From a virus: 64,000 bases of DNA. Position numbers and translations under genes: made by a program. The stretch lies in the IMG/VR virus record IMGVR_UViG_3300046713_000096, positions 36,855 to 100,854 of that record; one strand, written 5' to 3'. Below, in pieces: positions 8,673 through 16,634 of this stretch (the stretch's first letter is position 1; every line of letters starts with the position of its first letter). The notes under the pieces were generated by a model. That model saw only the letters and a program-made list of their open reading frames with translations, did no database searches and was not told the DNA's origin.

Positions 8673-9326
8673 TCAGGCCTTCGGGATGTTCGTCAGGTCG
8701 CGCTTCAAGTTGTCGATGAAGATGCGCATCAGCTCGATCGTGTTGTCGAGCGTGTCGCCCACGAGCTCGGCTTGCATCCGAACGATCAGGCCGGCGACTG
8801 CGAGCGCTGTCACTCGTCGCTGACTGTTCCGCTCCATGATCGACATAACAGCTCGCACCGCTTCGACGACGGTCAGCGGATTGTAAGCGACTGCTTTGAT
8901 CCCGTGCTTCTTGAAGCTGTCACCGAGTGCCGGCTCGTGGGGCGTGCCGCCCTCGCTCACGAGCTCGGCTTCGTAGATGCCGGCGAACTCTCGAAGCGCG
9001 AACGTCAGCGCGGTCAGCACGTTGACCTTCGACGTCGTCTTGTTGTTGAAGACACCGTGCGCCTGCACGTCGATGCACTGCTCACTCGTCGGTCGGATCT
9101 CGACGATGAAGATCGTCGACTCGCCACGCAGGTCAGAGATCGCCTTGCTCAGCTTGTCGATCGGCATCGTCTTCAGTCGATCGATGAACTCGCCGTCGCT
9201 CTTCGCTTCGTCGTCCATGGCTTTCCTTTTCGCGCGCACGCGTTCGAGCGCACGCGTCACATCGGCGACCGTGAAGCCCCCGTTTCGGATCGCATGTGCG
9301 CCCTTGATGAAGTCGTCGGTCGTCAT
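8673..9326 (-). CDS. Hypothetical protein, 217 residues
   Basis: The ATG at 9326 overlaps the previous stop (ATGA). The protein is helical at the N-terminus (DDFIKGAHAIRNGGFTVADV), has a beta region in the middle (ESTIFIVEIRPTSEQCIDVQ) and is helical and hydrophobic near the C-terminus, but has no clear membrane segment. Family not recognised. Confidence 0.7.
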   Translation of the reverse strand: MTTDDFIKGAHAIRNGGFTVADVTRALERVRAKRKAMDDEAKSDGEFIDRLKTMPIDKLSKAISDLRGESTIFIVEIRPTSEQCIDVQAHGVFNNKTTSKVNVLTALTFALREFAGIYEAELVSEGGTPHEPALGDSFKKHGIKAVAYNPLTVVEAVRAVMSIMERNSQRRVTALAVAGLIVRMQAELVGDTLDNTIELMRIFIDNLKRDLTNIPKA

Positions 9327-9649
9327 CGCTTCACGTCCAGGTAGGCGCGCTTGAGCCGAGCGCGTGTGAGCTCGTCGAGCGACCCGACGGCCTTCAGCAG
9401 CGCGACGAACGACTCGCACCACAGGCAGCCACTCAAGGTGTCGTCGGTCGGCTTCGTGACGGCCCTCACGCCCCGGGCACGCAAGAGAGGGCCTTCGGGG
9501 TCGAGCTTGAACCCGGCGAGTGCAGGGCACGCGCAGCGGTCGTGCACGAGGCACCCCGCGGTCAGGATGAAGTCGAGCCCGAGGGGCTTCGACTCGCACG
9601 TGCACAGCATCTCGATCAGGGTCGTCGCGGTCGTCGCATCGTCGGCCAT
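9323..9649 (-). CDS. Cysteine-rich hypothetical protein
   Basis: 108 residues with Cys in LCTCES, GCLVHDRCACPAL and GCLWCES. CxC and CxxC pairs suggest zinc binding. It is the first gene of the minus-strand block, next to attP, and overlaps the following start by ATGA. Function unknown. Confidence 0.65.
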   Translation of the reverse strand: MADDATTATTLIEMLCTCESKPLGLDFILTAGCLVHDRCACPALAGFKLDPEGPLLRARGVRAVTKPTDDTLSGCLWCESFVALLKAVGSLDELTRARLKRAYLDVKR

Positions 9650-9728
9650 CCCGTCACCTGCCTTCCGCGCGGAAAGCTACCGTGCCCTGCTCGCCGTCGC
9701 GCGCCCCAAAGCACTGAACATCGCGGGC

Positions 9729-10009
9729 ACTGTCTGGGTGACTGTCTGGGCTTCAGTCGCCCGCGATGCTCTTCGGCCCCGTCATTCGCGTCGAAAACAG
9801 CTTGTTTTTCAGTCTTAGTAGCCGAGGTGAGACTCGAACTCACACGACCCGAAGGTCACCGGATTTTGAGTCCCGTCGAATACCATGCTAGGGTGCTCTT
9901 CGGCGAGTTTAGAAGGGTCTGACCTTCCAAAACTTCACTGAACAGACCCACCCAGACAGTAACCCAGACAGTTGCCCGAAGGACCCAGACAGTCGGGCAC
10001 TGTCTGGGT
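9729..10009 (+). other. attP: attP region with arm-type integrase sites
   Basis: A tRNA-Leu-like core (9821-9904) is flanked by copies of ACTGTCTGGGT. Two direct copies lie on the left (9729-9739, 9741-9750) and four on the right (inverted at 9950-9960, 9962-9972, 9983-9993; direct at 9999-10009). Repeats on both sides of a tRNA-derived core beside an integrase gene are the classical attP plan. Because both arms are present, the sequence is the circular or uninserted phage form, not an integrated prophage end. Confidence 0.8.
9821..9904 (-). tRNA. tRNA-Leu (CAA)-like sequence, probably the attachment core
   Basis: On the minus strand the 3' half is a good class II tRNA-Leu: loop CTCAAAA (anticodon CAA), a long variable arm GACC-TTC-GGGTC, a perfect T arm GTGAG/CTCAC with loop TTCGAGT, and acceptor strand CCTCGGC. 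The 5' half is degenerate, with no GG in the D loop and a mismatch in the anticodon stem, and no CCA is encoded. It is best read as the part of a host tRNA gene that the phage restores on integration, not a working tRNA. Confidence 0.55.
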
Positions 10010-10041
10010 GCAGCGATAGCCTACAAAACAAGAGGTATTTG

Positions 10042-11379
10042 ATGTCGAAAGCACAGGGAAAAGCACCGATCGTCGAGGCCCGCGCACGCGGCACCGTCGA
10101 ATGGCGTCCCGAAAAAGGGGGGCGCTACATTGCCAAGATCAGCGCCCCCGGTGGTCGGCGCGTGTATGAAGAAATGGTCGACGACGATGGGGCCTTTCTG
10201 TTCACCGACAGAGAGAAGGACGAAGACGCGGCCCGTCGATGCGCTGCCGAGTATTCGGCAGCGGTGCGCAACACCGACGCGCCCATGCCCGACCGGCTTC
10301 GGTTCGAAACGACCGTGCGCATGTTCGGCGAAGAGTGGACGTCGGGAAAACTTCTGCTGAAGCACGGCAAGGTCAAACGGCTGAAGGCCAAGAAGTCGGT
10401 CGACGACGACGTGCGCCGACTCGAACAACACGTCTACCCGTACATCGGAACGCTGGCCGTCTCGGCCGTGACTGAGCAGCACATCGAACAAGCTTTCGCG
10501 AAGGCATGGGTCGCCTTCGAAAAGCGATACGGCTACGAGCCTTCATCTGGTACGCGACGTCAGGTGTACATGGTGACGCACCGGCTCTTCGACCTGTCGG
10601 TCAGGCCCGGGCGCTTGCGCAAAGACAACCCGGTCGACATCGGGCTCTTGCCCGAGCCCGATCCCGAGAAGCTCTACAGCTATTTGTACCCGAGCGAGCT
10701 TTTGATGTTGCTGAAGTGCGTCGAGATCCCGATCGAGCGTCGCGTTTACTACGCGCTCGCGACGTACACCGGCCTGCGCAAGGGCTCGATCCTTGTCGCG
10801 TCGAAAAGGAAACGGGGCAACGCGAACGAAGACGATAACCTGATCAAGCGCTACCTGTGGTCGTCGATCGACCTCGAACACTCGACCGTGCTCAGCTTGA
10901 TCAACAAGAACGGCAGACCACAACTTTTCGATCAGCTCGACGACACACTGCCCGGGCTCGGCTCGCTGATCGAGTTGCTTCGTCGCTGGCGTGAATACAG
11001 CGGATGGCCACCTGACTCGGCACCGATCATCGAGACGCTTCACTGTCGACGACGCAACGAAGCCGCGACGCTTCGACAAGATCTGCTCGTCGCTGGCGTC
11101 ACGCGCGGCATACTCTTCTCGAACACCGACGAGATCCAAGCGCTGCGCTTTCACGACTTGCGCGCGACGTTCGTCACGTGGGCAAAGCGCGCAGGCAAAC
11201 ACGACGGCTGGATCAAGCATCGGACCGGCCACATCACCGACACGATCATGGAACGATACAACCGCGCAGCGAGCAACGTCAGCGAGCTGCGCATGAAGCC
11301 CGGCCCGTTCCCTGACATCTCGCTTGCGATTCCCGAGCTCGTCGACGTCAACGTGACTCGGCTGAAGCGTCGACGCTAG
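10042..11379 (+). CDS. int: Tyrosine recombinase integrase
   Basis: This enzyme integrates and excises the phage at attB/attP. About 445 residues, with an N-terminal arm-binding region, a core-binding domain (about 85-190) and a C-terminal catalytic domain. Catalytic residues visible are Arg in YTGLRKG, His and Arg in RFHDLRATF, His in RTGHITD and Tyr in MERYNR. ATG 10042 with AGAGG upstream is preferred over the TTG before it. It ends in a CTAG shared with the convergent excisionase-like gene. The attP core and arm repeats lie just upstream. Confidence 0.95.
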   Translation: MSKAQGKAPIVEARARGTVEWRPEKGGRYIAKISAPGGRRVYEEMVDDDGAFLFTDREKDEDAARRCAAEYSAAVRNTDAPMPDRLRFETTVRMFGEEWTSGKLLLKHGKVKRLKAKKSVDDDVRRLEQHVYPYIGTLAVSAVTEQHIEQAFAKAWVAFEKRYGYEPSSGTRRQVYMVTHRLFDLSVRPGRLRKDNPVDIGLLPEPDPEKLYSYLYPSELLMLLKCVEIPIERRVYYALATYTGLRKGSILVASKRKRGNANEDDNLIKRYLWSSIDLEHSTVLSLINKNGRPQLFDQLDDTLPGLGSLIELLRRWREYSGWPPDSAPIIETLHCRRRNEAATLRQDLLVAGVTRGILFSNTDEIQALRFHDLRATFVTWAKRAGKHDGWIKHRTGHITDTIMERYNRAASNVSELRMKPGPFPDISLAIPELVDVNVTRLKRRR

Positions 11380-11774
11380 GCCAGGCCGTTGCGCTTGAGC
11401 ATGCGCTGAACGGTATCGCCGAACTCGCCCTTTGGTTTCGGCTTCGCATCGGCCTCGGGTTTCACCTTCTTGGGGCCGATGCGTCGCGCGGCCAAAAACT
11501 TCGCGAGCTCTGACCGCTGCATCATGAGTCGACGACCGACCCGGCTGACTTCGCATTCGCCTCGCTCGGCAGCTGCGACGATGCGCTTCCACGGGTAGTC
11601 ATCGCTGCGGATGTTGATCCAGTCGCCGTCATTCGCGGGCAACGCTCGCTCGGTGAGCGCGCCCAAGAGCTCGCGCACGGTCATGTCGAGCGGGTCGCCG
11701 CCCGAGAAAAGCGACGGCGCAGGCCGTGGTGCTTCTTGAACCGCTTCGACTCGGGGCGGGTGCTTCTTCGACAT
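11376..11774 (-). CDS. Excisionase-like winged-helix DNA-binding protein
   Basis: About 132 residues. The central segment DDYPWKRIVAAAERGECE, continuing into SRVGRRLMMQRSELAKFLAA, matches the layout of MerR/excisionase-type HTH_17 domains, where a wing is followed by RRSDLEAFL-like residues. The convergent position with the integrase supports a recombination directionality factor. A plain repressor is also possible. The ATG at 11774 lies 6 nt after a TATCTG -10, predicting a leaderless mRNA. The C-terminal third is Lys/Pro rich. Confidence 0.65.
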   Translation of the reverse strand: MSKKHPPRVEAVQEAPRPAPSLFSGGDPLDMTVRELLGALTERALPANDGDWINIRSDDYPWKRIVAAAERGECEVSRVGRRLMMQRSELAKFLAARRIGPKKVKPEADAKPKPKGEFGDTVQRMLKRNGLA

Positions 11775-11780
11775 GCCGAT

Positions 11781-11815
11781 CAGATACCGGCTCGTCGGGC
11801 TTCCGCTGAAGTTTT
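11781..11815 (-). promoter_or_regulatory. Leaderless-type promoter, class B
   Basis: AAAACTTCAGCGG, 16 nt, TATCTG, 6 nt, ATG: the same layout as at 7899-7933. Confidence 0.5.
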
Positions 11816-12072
11816 TAGAGTGAGGCGCGCGCCCGTTTGGGGGCTTCAATGGGGCCGACCCCGAGGGCGGGTCGGAAGGGCGCGCGCCGATCCCGGGTTA
11901 CCGCCTCTCGCGCGCGCACGCAAGGGGGTCGGCATGGATCGGGCACGACGTCGCCAGCCTGTGACTCGCTTCGGCGTCCCGTCGCACGCGCGCTGCCTGT
12001 AGCCCTGCATGATCCACGGGCAGCGCAGTGCTTGGGTCGTACACCATTGTGCGCGCGTATTTGTTTTCTTCC
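11816..12072. other. Non-coding gap
   Basis: No ORF with convincing composition. It holds a GACCCC-GAGGGC-GGGTC hairpin and runs of alternating GC. It probably carries the end of the zinc-ribbon gene transcript and upstream DNA of the excisionase promoter. Confidence 0.4.
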
Positions 12073-12273
12073 CTACGAACGCGATCCGCGCGCACGCACG
12101 CGAGGGCGACTTGTCTTTCGTCGTGGTTCATCCGGCCAGCATGGTTCACAGAGGGTCACGACGCCAGCTTGCCAACACGGCAAGCACCACATGCCCATGC
12201 GCCCGTCGACGAGCTCTGCATAGAATGGCATCGGCTGCGCGTGCCCCGCGGGGCACCTGAAGTGCTGGGTCAC
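12073..12273 (-). CDS. Small zinc-ribbon protein
   Basis: 66 residues from a GTG 2 nt after the upstream TGA. CPAGH at the N-terminus, then CLPC and CEPC, give a probable zinc ribbon, followed by a basic tail. It is the last gene of the operon with the 2-TM protein and PadR-like regulator. Function unknown. Confidence 0.55.
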   Translation of the reverse strand: MTQHFRCPAGHAQPMPFYAELVDGRMGMWCLPCWQAGVVTLCEPCWPDEPRRKTSRPRVRARGSRS

Positions 12274-12274
12274 T

Positions 12275-12523
12275 TCACTTCCGCCGTTTCTCGATGAACT
12301 GATCGACGACAGCGTATGCGAGCACCGGCCAAACCAGCGCCACGAGAAACCACGTGTAAAGCCCCATGCCCGAGTAGTAGCCGCCGCCGTCACCGTAGCC
12401 CTGTCGGCGGCGCTTCATCGCTGCGAGGTGTCGCCGTTCCGAGCCCGTCATGTAGATGACGTGCGCGAAGCCAATCGCAAGCCAGACGCACGCACCGGTC
12501 AGGACCCATCGCATCGCCGTCAT
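12275..12523 (-). CDS. Two-helix membrane protein
   Basis: 82 residues with hydrophobic segments WVLTGACVWLAIGFAHVIY and TWFLVALVWPVLAYAVV, separated by a basic, Gly/Tyr-rich loop. The ATG overlaps the PadR-like gene's TGA. Size and topology fit a holin, but no lysis gene lies nearby, so this is only a possibility. Confidence 0.65.
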   Translation of the reverse strand: MTAMRWVLTGACVWLAIGFAHVIYMTGSERRHLAAMKRRRQGYGDGGGYYSGMGLYTWFLVALVWPVLAYAVVDQFIEKRRK

Positions 12524-12819
12524 CTCCAAACCTCGCAAGCCGCTTCCCATGCCTTCAGCGCGAGAACACCTTCGCGCGTCGCATAGTACATCCGACGAGA
12601 GGGACCGATCTCGCCGACGGGCGGAAGCTCTCGACGCGACCACAGGAAGCCGCTCTTGACCAGTCGCCCAAGTAGCACGTACATCGTGCCTCGCTTCACG
12701 TCGGCAGCTCGACAGAGCTGCAACCCATACGAGCCACCGAGATCCACGATCATCGAAAGGATCTTCTGCTCGGTCGAACTGAGTCGCGTCGCGTTGCAGT
12801 TGTTCGCTTGTGGCGGCAT
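12520..12819 (-). CDS. PadR-like winged-helix transcription regulator
   Basis: 99 residues. SSTEQKILSMIVDLGG, then GTMYVLLGRLVKSGF and YYATREGVLALKAWE follow the PadR/MarR winged-helix plan (recognition helix then wing). The TGATG overlap with the upstream metalloprotease gene couples them. It could repress its own operon or lysogeny genes; no operator is evident. Confidence 0.7.
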   Translation of the reverse strand: MPPQANNCNATRLSSTEQKILSMIVDLGGSYGLQLCRAADVKRGTMYVLLGRLVKSGFLWSRRELPPVGEIGPSRRMYYATREGVLALKAWEAACEVWR

Positions 12820-13442
12820 CAAACCTTCTTCGGCGCCACGCGCTGCAGCTGCGTCGTCGGCGAATAGAGATCGCGAAAGGTCACGACCGCTGCGTTCTGC
12901 ACGAAATCCCAAGCCTGCCCGGTGTGATCCTTGTTGCCGGACGCGTCGGGCGTGAAGTGATTTAGCAGCGCATGCAGAAGCTCGTGCATGAGCGGCTGCC
13001 CCGTGCCGATCATCTCTTTCGCGAGCGACTTGCGGATGATCGCCAGCGGCACGCGCTCGAAGGCGCTCGACACGTCGGTCAGGTAGGCCGCGATGCGCTT
13101 GCCGAACATCGCTGCGCCGATTTGATCGACGAGCTCGTCGTCAGCGAAGTGCACCCCGATCCTCGGGAACACGGTTTCGGCGCCAGCGTCCCCCGGGCGC
13201 CACGAGCGCCACGCTGTGAAGATTGCAGTCGTCGCGGTCTGACACGCGTCGAGAAGCAAAAGCCTCTCGCCGTCCGAGCCAGGCGGGTCGATCACGATGA
13301 CGTCGACCCCGAGCACGCTTGTGCGGATCAGCTGTGCGCCCTTCGGCCACGAGAGCCGGCGCATGTTGATCCATCCGACCACGCCGACCACGCTGAAGCC
13401 GATCATCGTTGCCACGACCACAAACCAAGCTTGTGTGCTCAT
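12819..13442 (-). CDS. Membrane-anchored zinc metalloprotease-like protein
   Basis: 207 residues. An N-terminal transmembrane helix (WFVVVATMIGFSVVGVVGW) precedes a soluble domain holding GQPLMHELLHALLNHF, a zinc-protease HExxH motif; a further His/Asp region (NKDHTGQAW) could supply the third ligand. It is coupled to the PadR-like gene. Substrate unknown: it might process host envelope proteins or be an inactive relative. It is one of three HExxH proteins in the window. Confidence 0.6.
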   Translation of the reverse strand: MSTQAWFVVVATMIGFSVVGVVGWINMRRLSWPKGAQLIRTSVLGVDVIVIDPPGSDGERLLLLDACQTATTAIFTAWRSWRPGDAGAETVFPRIGVHFADDELVDQIGAAMFGKRIAAYLTDVSSAFERVPLAIIRKSLAKEMIGTGQPLMHELLHALLNHFTPDASGNKDHTGQAWDFVQNAAVVTFRDLYSPTTQLQRVAPKKV

Positions 13443-13447
13443 ACACA

Positions 13448-13975
13448 CTAGGCTAACCGAAGAAATGACCACTCGGGCCCGTCGTACCCTCGCCACATTT
13501 CGAGCTGCGCGCTGTAGGGCAACATGAGCGGGCGCCTCGGGTGCCCGTCTTTGGACATGCCCAAGCACCACGGCTCGACGTCGAGCTCGTCCGATGCCTC
13601 TGCAAGCCAGCGCAGCGACCGCGCACGGGGGTCAGGTGGCACCTGCAGTATCGACGCACCCCATGCGAAGACGACGGCGTCTGTGTCCTGCAGGCGCGCG
13701 CGCACGGCTGCGATGTTCGACAGCACGCGCCCTGTTCTGTGGCGCAGTTCTTTGGGGTCGGTCGCGCGCAAAGAAAACAGGTTCACGACATACATGCGCC
13801 CATATCCGAGGCGCTGTGCGAATCCGATGCATTTGCGAATCGTAGGGTCGTCGACCTCGCCGTCTGCGACCGACGGATTCAGCATTACAAACGTAATCGT
13901 TCGCAAGCCATGCCAGTCGCGTAGCAGCCAAAAGCGGTTTTCGCCCGCGCGATCGATATATGCTTTTCGGATCAT
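13448..13975 (-). CDS. DUF1643 family protein
   Basis: 175 residues. TFVMLNPSVADGEVDDPTIR, then YVVNLFSLRATDP, AVVFAWGA and the C-terminal region match the conserved blocks of DUF1643, found in many phages and bacteria. Biochemical role not established. Full length, cytoplasmic, 6 nt from the next gene. Confidence 0.85.
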   Translation of the reverse strand: MIRKAYIDRAGENRFWLLRDWHGLRTITFVMLNPSVADGEVDDPTIRKCIGFAQRLGYGRMYVVNLFSLRATDPKELRHRTGRVLSNIAAVRARLQDTDAVVFAWGASILQVPPDPRARSLRWLAEASDELDVEPWCLGMSKDGHPRRPLMLPYSAQLEMWRGYDGPEWSFLRLA

Positions 13976-13994
13976 CGCTTCCGCACCCGGATCG

Positions 13995-14714
13995 TCATGA
14001 GCACAACCTCTTGATCACGTGACCCACGACCTCGCCGCATTTCGGCACAACCGCATTGCCTAGCGCTTTACGGCGCGACGAAGGCTTGTCCAATCTTCCG
14101 GAAAGCCCATGAACCACTCGCACCATCTTGGGTTCAGCGGCCCGCCAGCAATCGCCTGAAGCGACAAGCGAATCTTTCCAACGCGACCCGCCGCCCCCCC
14201 CCTGTTCGAACCGTACGATTGAGCTGTTAGCGTGGGCAGCAATGATGAAGACGCGAGCGCGCCTATGTTTCGCGCCAACATATCGCGCCGCAATCGGGAT
14301 CGGTAGACACGCATAGCCGTCCCGTGCCAGGGCCCTGCATACAGCGTCGACCCACTTACGCGCGCCGCTGGCGACATTTTCCACCACGACCCACGACGGG
14401 CGAAGCTCTTGAACGATTCGTCGGAACTCAACCCATAAGCCGCTTTTAGAACCAGCAAGGCCAGCGCGCTTGCCGACGCTGCTGATGTCTTGACACGGGA
14501 ATCCGCCACAGATGAGATCGACTCGCGCGAGGTTCTTTTTGCCGACTGTTTTGACATTTCTGTATCTCTCAACGTCTGGCCAACGTCGAGCAAGAACCGC
14601 TCGGCAGTAGGCGTCTCGCTCGACCTGCCACACTGTTTCGCCGATGCCGGCGCGTTCTAGCCCCAATTCGAGCCCGCCGACGCCCGAAAACAACGACCCG
14701 ATCTTCATCGTCAT
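13995..14714 (-). CDS. C5 cytosine DNA methyltransferase
   Basis: Transfers methyl from SAM to cytosine C5. Motif I SLFSGVGGLELGL, motif IV GGFPCQDIS with catalytic Cys, motif VI VVENVAS, motif VIII KHRRARVFIIA and motif X RKALGNAVVP are all visible in 239 residues, so the enzyme looks complete with a short target-recognition region. No restriction partner is nearby: an orphan, probably protecting phage DNA. A second long frame (14060-14593) over the same DNA also reads plausibly; see findings. The start overlaps the previous stop (ATGA). Confidence 0.92.
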   Translation of the reverse strand: MTMKIGSLFSGVGGLELGLERAGIGETVWQVERDAYCRAVLARRWPDVERYRNVKTVGKKNLARVDLICGGFPCQDISSVGKRAGLAGSKSGLWVEFRRIVQELRPSWVVVENVASGARKWVDAVCRALARDGYACLPIPIAARYVGAKHRRARVFIIAAHANSSIVRFEQGGGGGSRWKDSLVASGDCWRAAEPKMVRVVHGLSGRLDKPSSRRKALGNAVVPKCGEVVGHVIKRLCS

Positions 14715-15031
14715 GACTTGAGTCGCTGCCTACCGAGGTGGCCGCGCAAAACACGCAGGTAGTAGAACACGCGAAGCTTGGCCTTCTTCCACCATGGAAG
14801 CGCCGAGTACAGCGCACGGGCGTGATCCGTCACGACCTGCTTCGTCAGCAACACGACCACGCCCGTGCGCATGAGCTGCGTCTGCAGCCGGGCGAAGCGC
14901 TTGGCTTCGTTCGGTTTCAGCTTCCGCGCCGACGATGTCGTCACGAGCTGCGTGAACTCTTGAACCGACCGGGCATTCAGACGATTGACCCGGGCGTCGA
15001 CTACAGCGAATCGCATTGGTTGACCGCTCAT
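14711..15031 (-). CDS. Hypothetical basic protein
   Basis: About 106 residues starting MSGQPMRFAVVDARVNRLN. Helical, Arg/Lys rich, no Cys, with a hydrophobic-aromatic stretch near the end (RVFYYLRVLRG). A TACCTA box lies 5 nt before the ATG. It overlaps the methyltransferase start and may be cotranscribed with it. Function unknown. Confidence 0.55.
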   Translation of the reverse strand: MSGQPMRFAVVDARVNRLNARSVQEFTQLVTTSSARKLKPNEAKRFARLQTQLMRTGVVVLLTKQVVTDHARALYSALPWWKKAKLRVFYYLRVLRGHLGRQRLKS

Positions 15032-15176
15032 GCCCATAGGTACGCGACGACCCGGGCCGGCGCTGACTCGACCACAGCACCCGCCACCTTGCCCGGGCGT
15101 TTCCAAGCGTCGCCGCCACAGGATACGATCGAGCCACATCCGATCGCCGTCACAGTAAAGGGAAGACGTCGAGCGC

Positions 15177-15290
15177 ATGACGACTACAGCCGGGGCAGTG
15201 TGCGGCTTCTGCCATCGCCCGCGATGCCGCGCAGCTTCGTCTTACTTTCTTCGGATCGCGACCTCACACCGAAAGGCCCGCAACGAATGA
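15177..15290 (+). CDS. Small Cys-containing gene
   Basis: 37 residues starting MTTTAGAVCGFCHRPRC, with a possible zinc pair CxxC. Its TGA overlaps the ATG of the next gene (ATGA). The MTTT start resembles the leaderless genes further right, but no matching promoter precedes it. Confidence 0.4.
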   Translation: MTTTAGAVCGFCHRPRCRAASSYFLRIATSHRKARNE

Positions 15291-15556
15291 CGAACGAGCG
15301 GCACGCACAGATCAGGGTTCGACTGCGAGAGATGACCTGCAAACGAGTAAGCGTGCCGATCGACTTGTATTTCGTGGGATGGGGCCCGAACGAAGACGGC
15401 ACAAAGACGTTTTGGTGTGTTGGACCGGGGCTGCAGCTCGTCGAAGGTACGACGCTGCGCGCTGACACCGATGTCGCCGACTTCGAAACGCTTCACGAAT
15501 TTCTTGGCATGGTTACATCCGACCACGAATCGATGCTAAACGACTTGATGCGTTGA
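15287..15556 (+). CDS. Hypothetical protein, 89 residues
   Basis: Basic N-terminal half (RVRLREMTCKRVSVPIDLYF), Trp/Gly-rich middle (VGWGPNEDGTKTFWCVGPG) and acidic C-terminal half. Mixed alpha/beta. GAAAGG lies 10 nt before the ATG. Function unknown. Confidence 0.6.
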   Translation: MTNERHAQIRVRLREMTCKRVSVPIDLYFVGWGPNEDGTKTFWCVGPGLQLVEGTTLRADTDVADFETLHEFLGMVTSDHESMLNDLMR

Positions 15557-15608
15557 AGCGTTCATCCGATACTTATGGTGTCACGTTTCAACAAGAGGAC
15601 AAAACGCC

Positions 15609-16061
15609 GTGAAGTTTGTATCGACACTGTTCGCCGCTGCCCTGCTACTGACCGCAAACGTCGCCGAAGCCAAGAAGCCAGAAGCCAAAGCGACTTTCAC
15701 CTGTGCGATCGTCGACCTGAAGGTCGTTACCGAGCTCGATGGCCGTGGTTGGGAACGCTTCAATGCCCTCGTGCGCATGAGCTGCACGAACACGGGCCCC
15801 AACGTCGCGAGCATCGACGTCGCACATGTATTCTTAGAGGATCAAGAGTACGAATGGGACCCATCGAGTGATATCGACGTCTTCAATTCCTACTACGGCA
15901 ACGACCCCTCGGTCGACTTCGCGCGGCGCACCATCAAGACGGCACCTGGCAAATCGTCCGACTTCGTCTTTTTCTTCGAAGACGTAAACAGCAAGTACGG
16001 CGTCGACCTCGTACTTGACGCCGACGGCACGAAGTATCCCTTGCCAGTGTTGCCACACTGA
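15609..16061 (+). CDS. Secreted protein with signal peptide
   Basis: 150 residues from a GTG with AGAGGA upstream. MKFVSTLFAAALLLTANVAE, then A and KK, is a typical Sec signal peptide with an AxA-type cleavage site. The mature part is acidic and beta-rich (two Cys, possibly a disulphide). Exported phage proteins can alter the host envelope or block superinfection; nothing here fixes the role. Confidence 0.75.
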   Translation: MKFVSTLFAAALLLTANVAEAKKPEAKATFTCAIVDLKVVTELDGRGWERFNALVRMSCTNTGPNVASIDVAHVFLEDQEYEWDPSSDIDVFNSYYGNDPSVDFARRTIKTAPGKSSDFVFFFEDVNSKYGVDLVLDADGTKYPLPVLPH

Positions 16062-16101
16062 TATGACGATGTGGTGACATAACCCACCCACACAAAAAAG
16101 T

Positions 16102-16130
16102 TTGCGCGTTGAAGCAAACGGGACTAGGTT
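16102..16130 (+). promoter_or_regulatory. Phage leaderless promoter, class A
   Basis: TTGCGC, 17 nt containing GTTGAAGCAAAC, then TAGGTT, 6 nt before ATG 16137. Confidence 0.6.
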
Positions 16131-16136
16131 ATAGCC

Positions 16137-16532
16137 ATGGACGCGACGAGCAACGGTTACCGCTTCGCAGAGCTCGCTCTCGGTGAGAGTTTGCAGTCGC
16201 CGACAGTGTGTGATCATTGTGGACGAGAGGATCTCAAGCGCACGATAAAGCTGATCAATCCAGAAGGTCGCGCCATGTGGATAGGTGGCGGCTGCGCCGC
16301 TCGGTTGATGGGCGTCGAAGTGAAAGTCGTACGTGCCGCCAAGAAGGTCGCAGAGGATCGCGCCTACGAAGCCGAGCAAGCTGCCAAGCGCGCGGCGCAC
16401 AGGCTCGAAGACGCTGCCTGGCAAGCCTTTCTCGACCGCAACGCGCCTGGCCTCGACCGCTACGATCAGATCCGTGCGTTGGGCGGCATGGCCAAAGCGC
16501 GCGAGCTCTTGCGCCAACAGTCGGCCAGCTGA
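16137..16532 (+). CDS. Treble-clef-like zinc protein
   Basis: 131 residues. CDHCGRED near residue 28 and MWIGGGCAARLMGVE about 25 residues later give a four-Cys zinc site. The long Ala/Glu/Arg helix after it (residues 65-110) could be a coiled coil. The CxxCGR...GxxCA layout recurs in the genes at 17484 and 36628. Its mRNA is predicted to be leaderless. Confidence 0.7.
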   Translation: MDATSNGYRFAELALGESLQSPTVCDHCGREDLKRTIKLINPEGRAMWIGGGCAARLMGVEVKVVRAAKKVAEDRAYEAEQAAKRAAHRLEDAAWQAFLDRNAPGLDRYDQIRALGGMAKARELLRQQSAS

Positions 16533-16634
16533 TGTAAGTGGAAGCTGACGAAGGACATGCGCTCACAGTACGCCTGACAGCTTCGACTTTCCCACATGCG
16601 GCGCCGATCACCTGGAAGAAGTAAAACAGGGTGA

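Noticed and set aside
9821-9904. Functional tRNA-Leu gene
   Set aside because: The 5' half lacks the D-loop GG and has stem mismatches, and the sequence sits at the centre of attP, so it is more likely the integration core. Not excluded without a folding score.
15550-15585. GCGTTGAAGCG near the end of a plus-strand gene as another class A promoter
   Set aside because: The -10 region does not match in place and the following gene has a normal AGAGGA ribosome site. Possible degenerate copy only.
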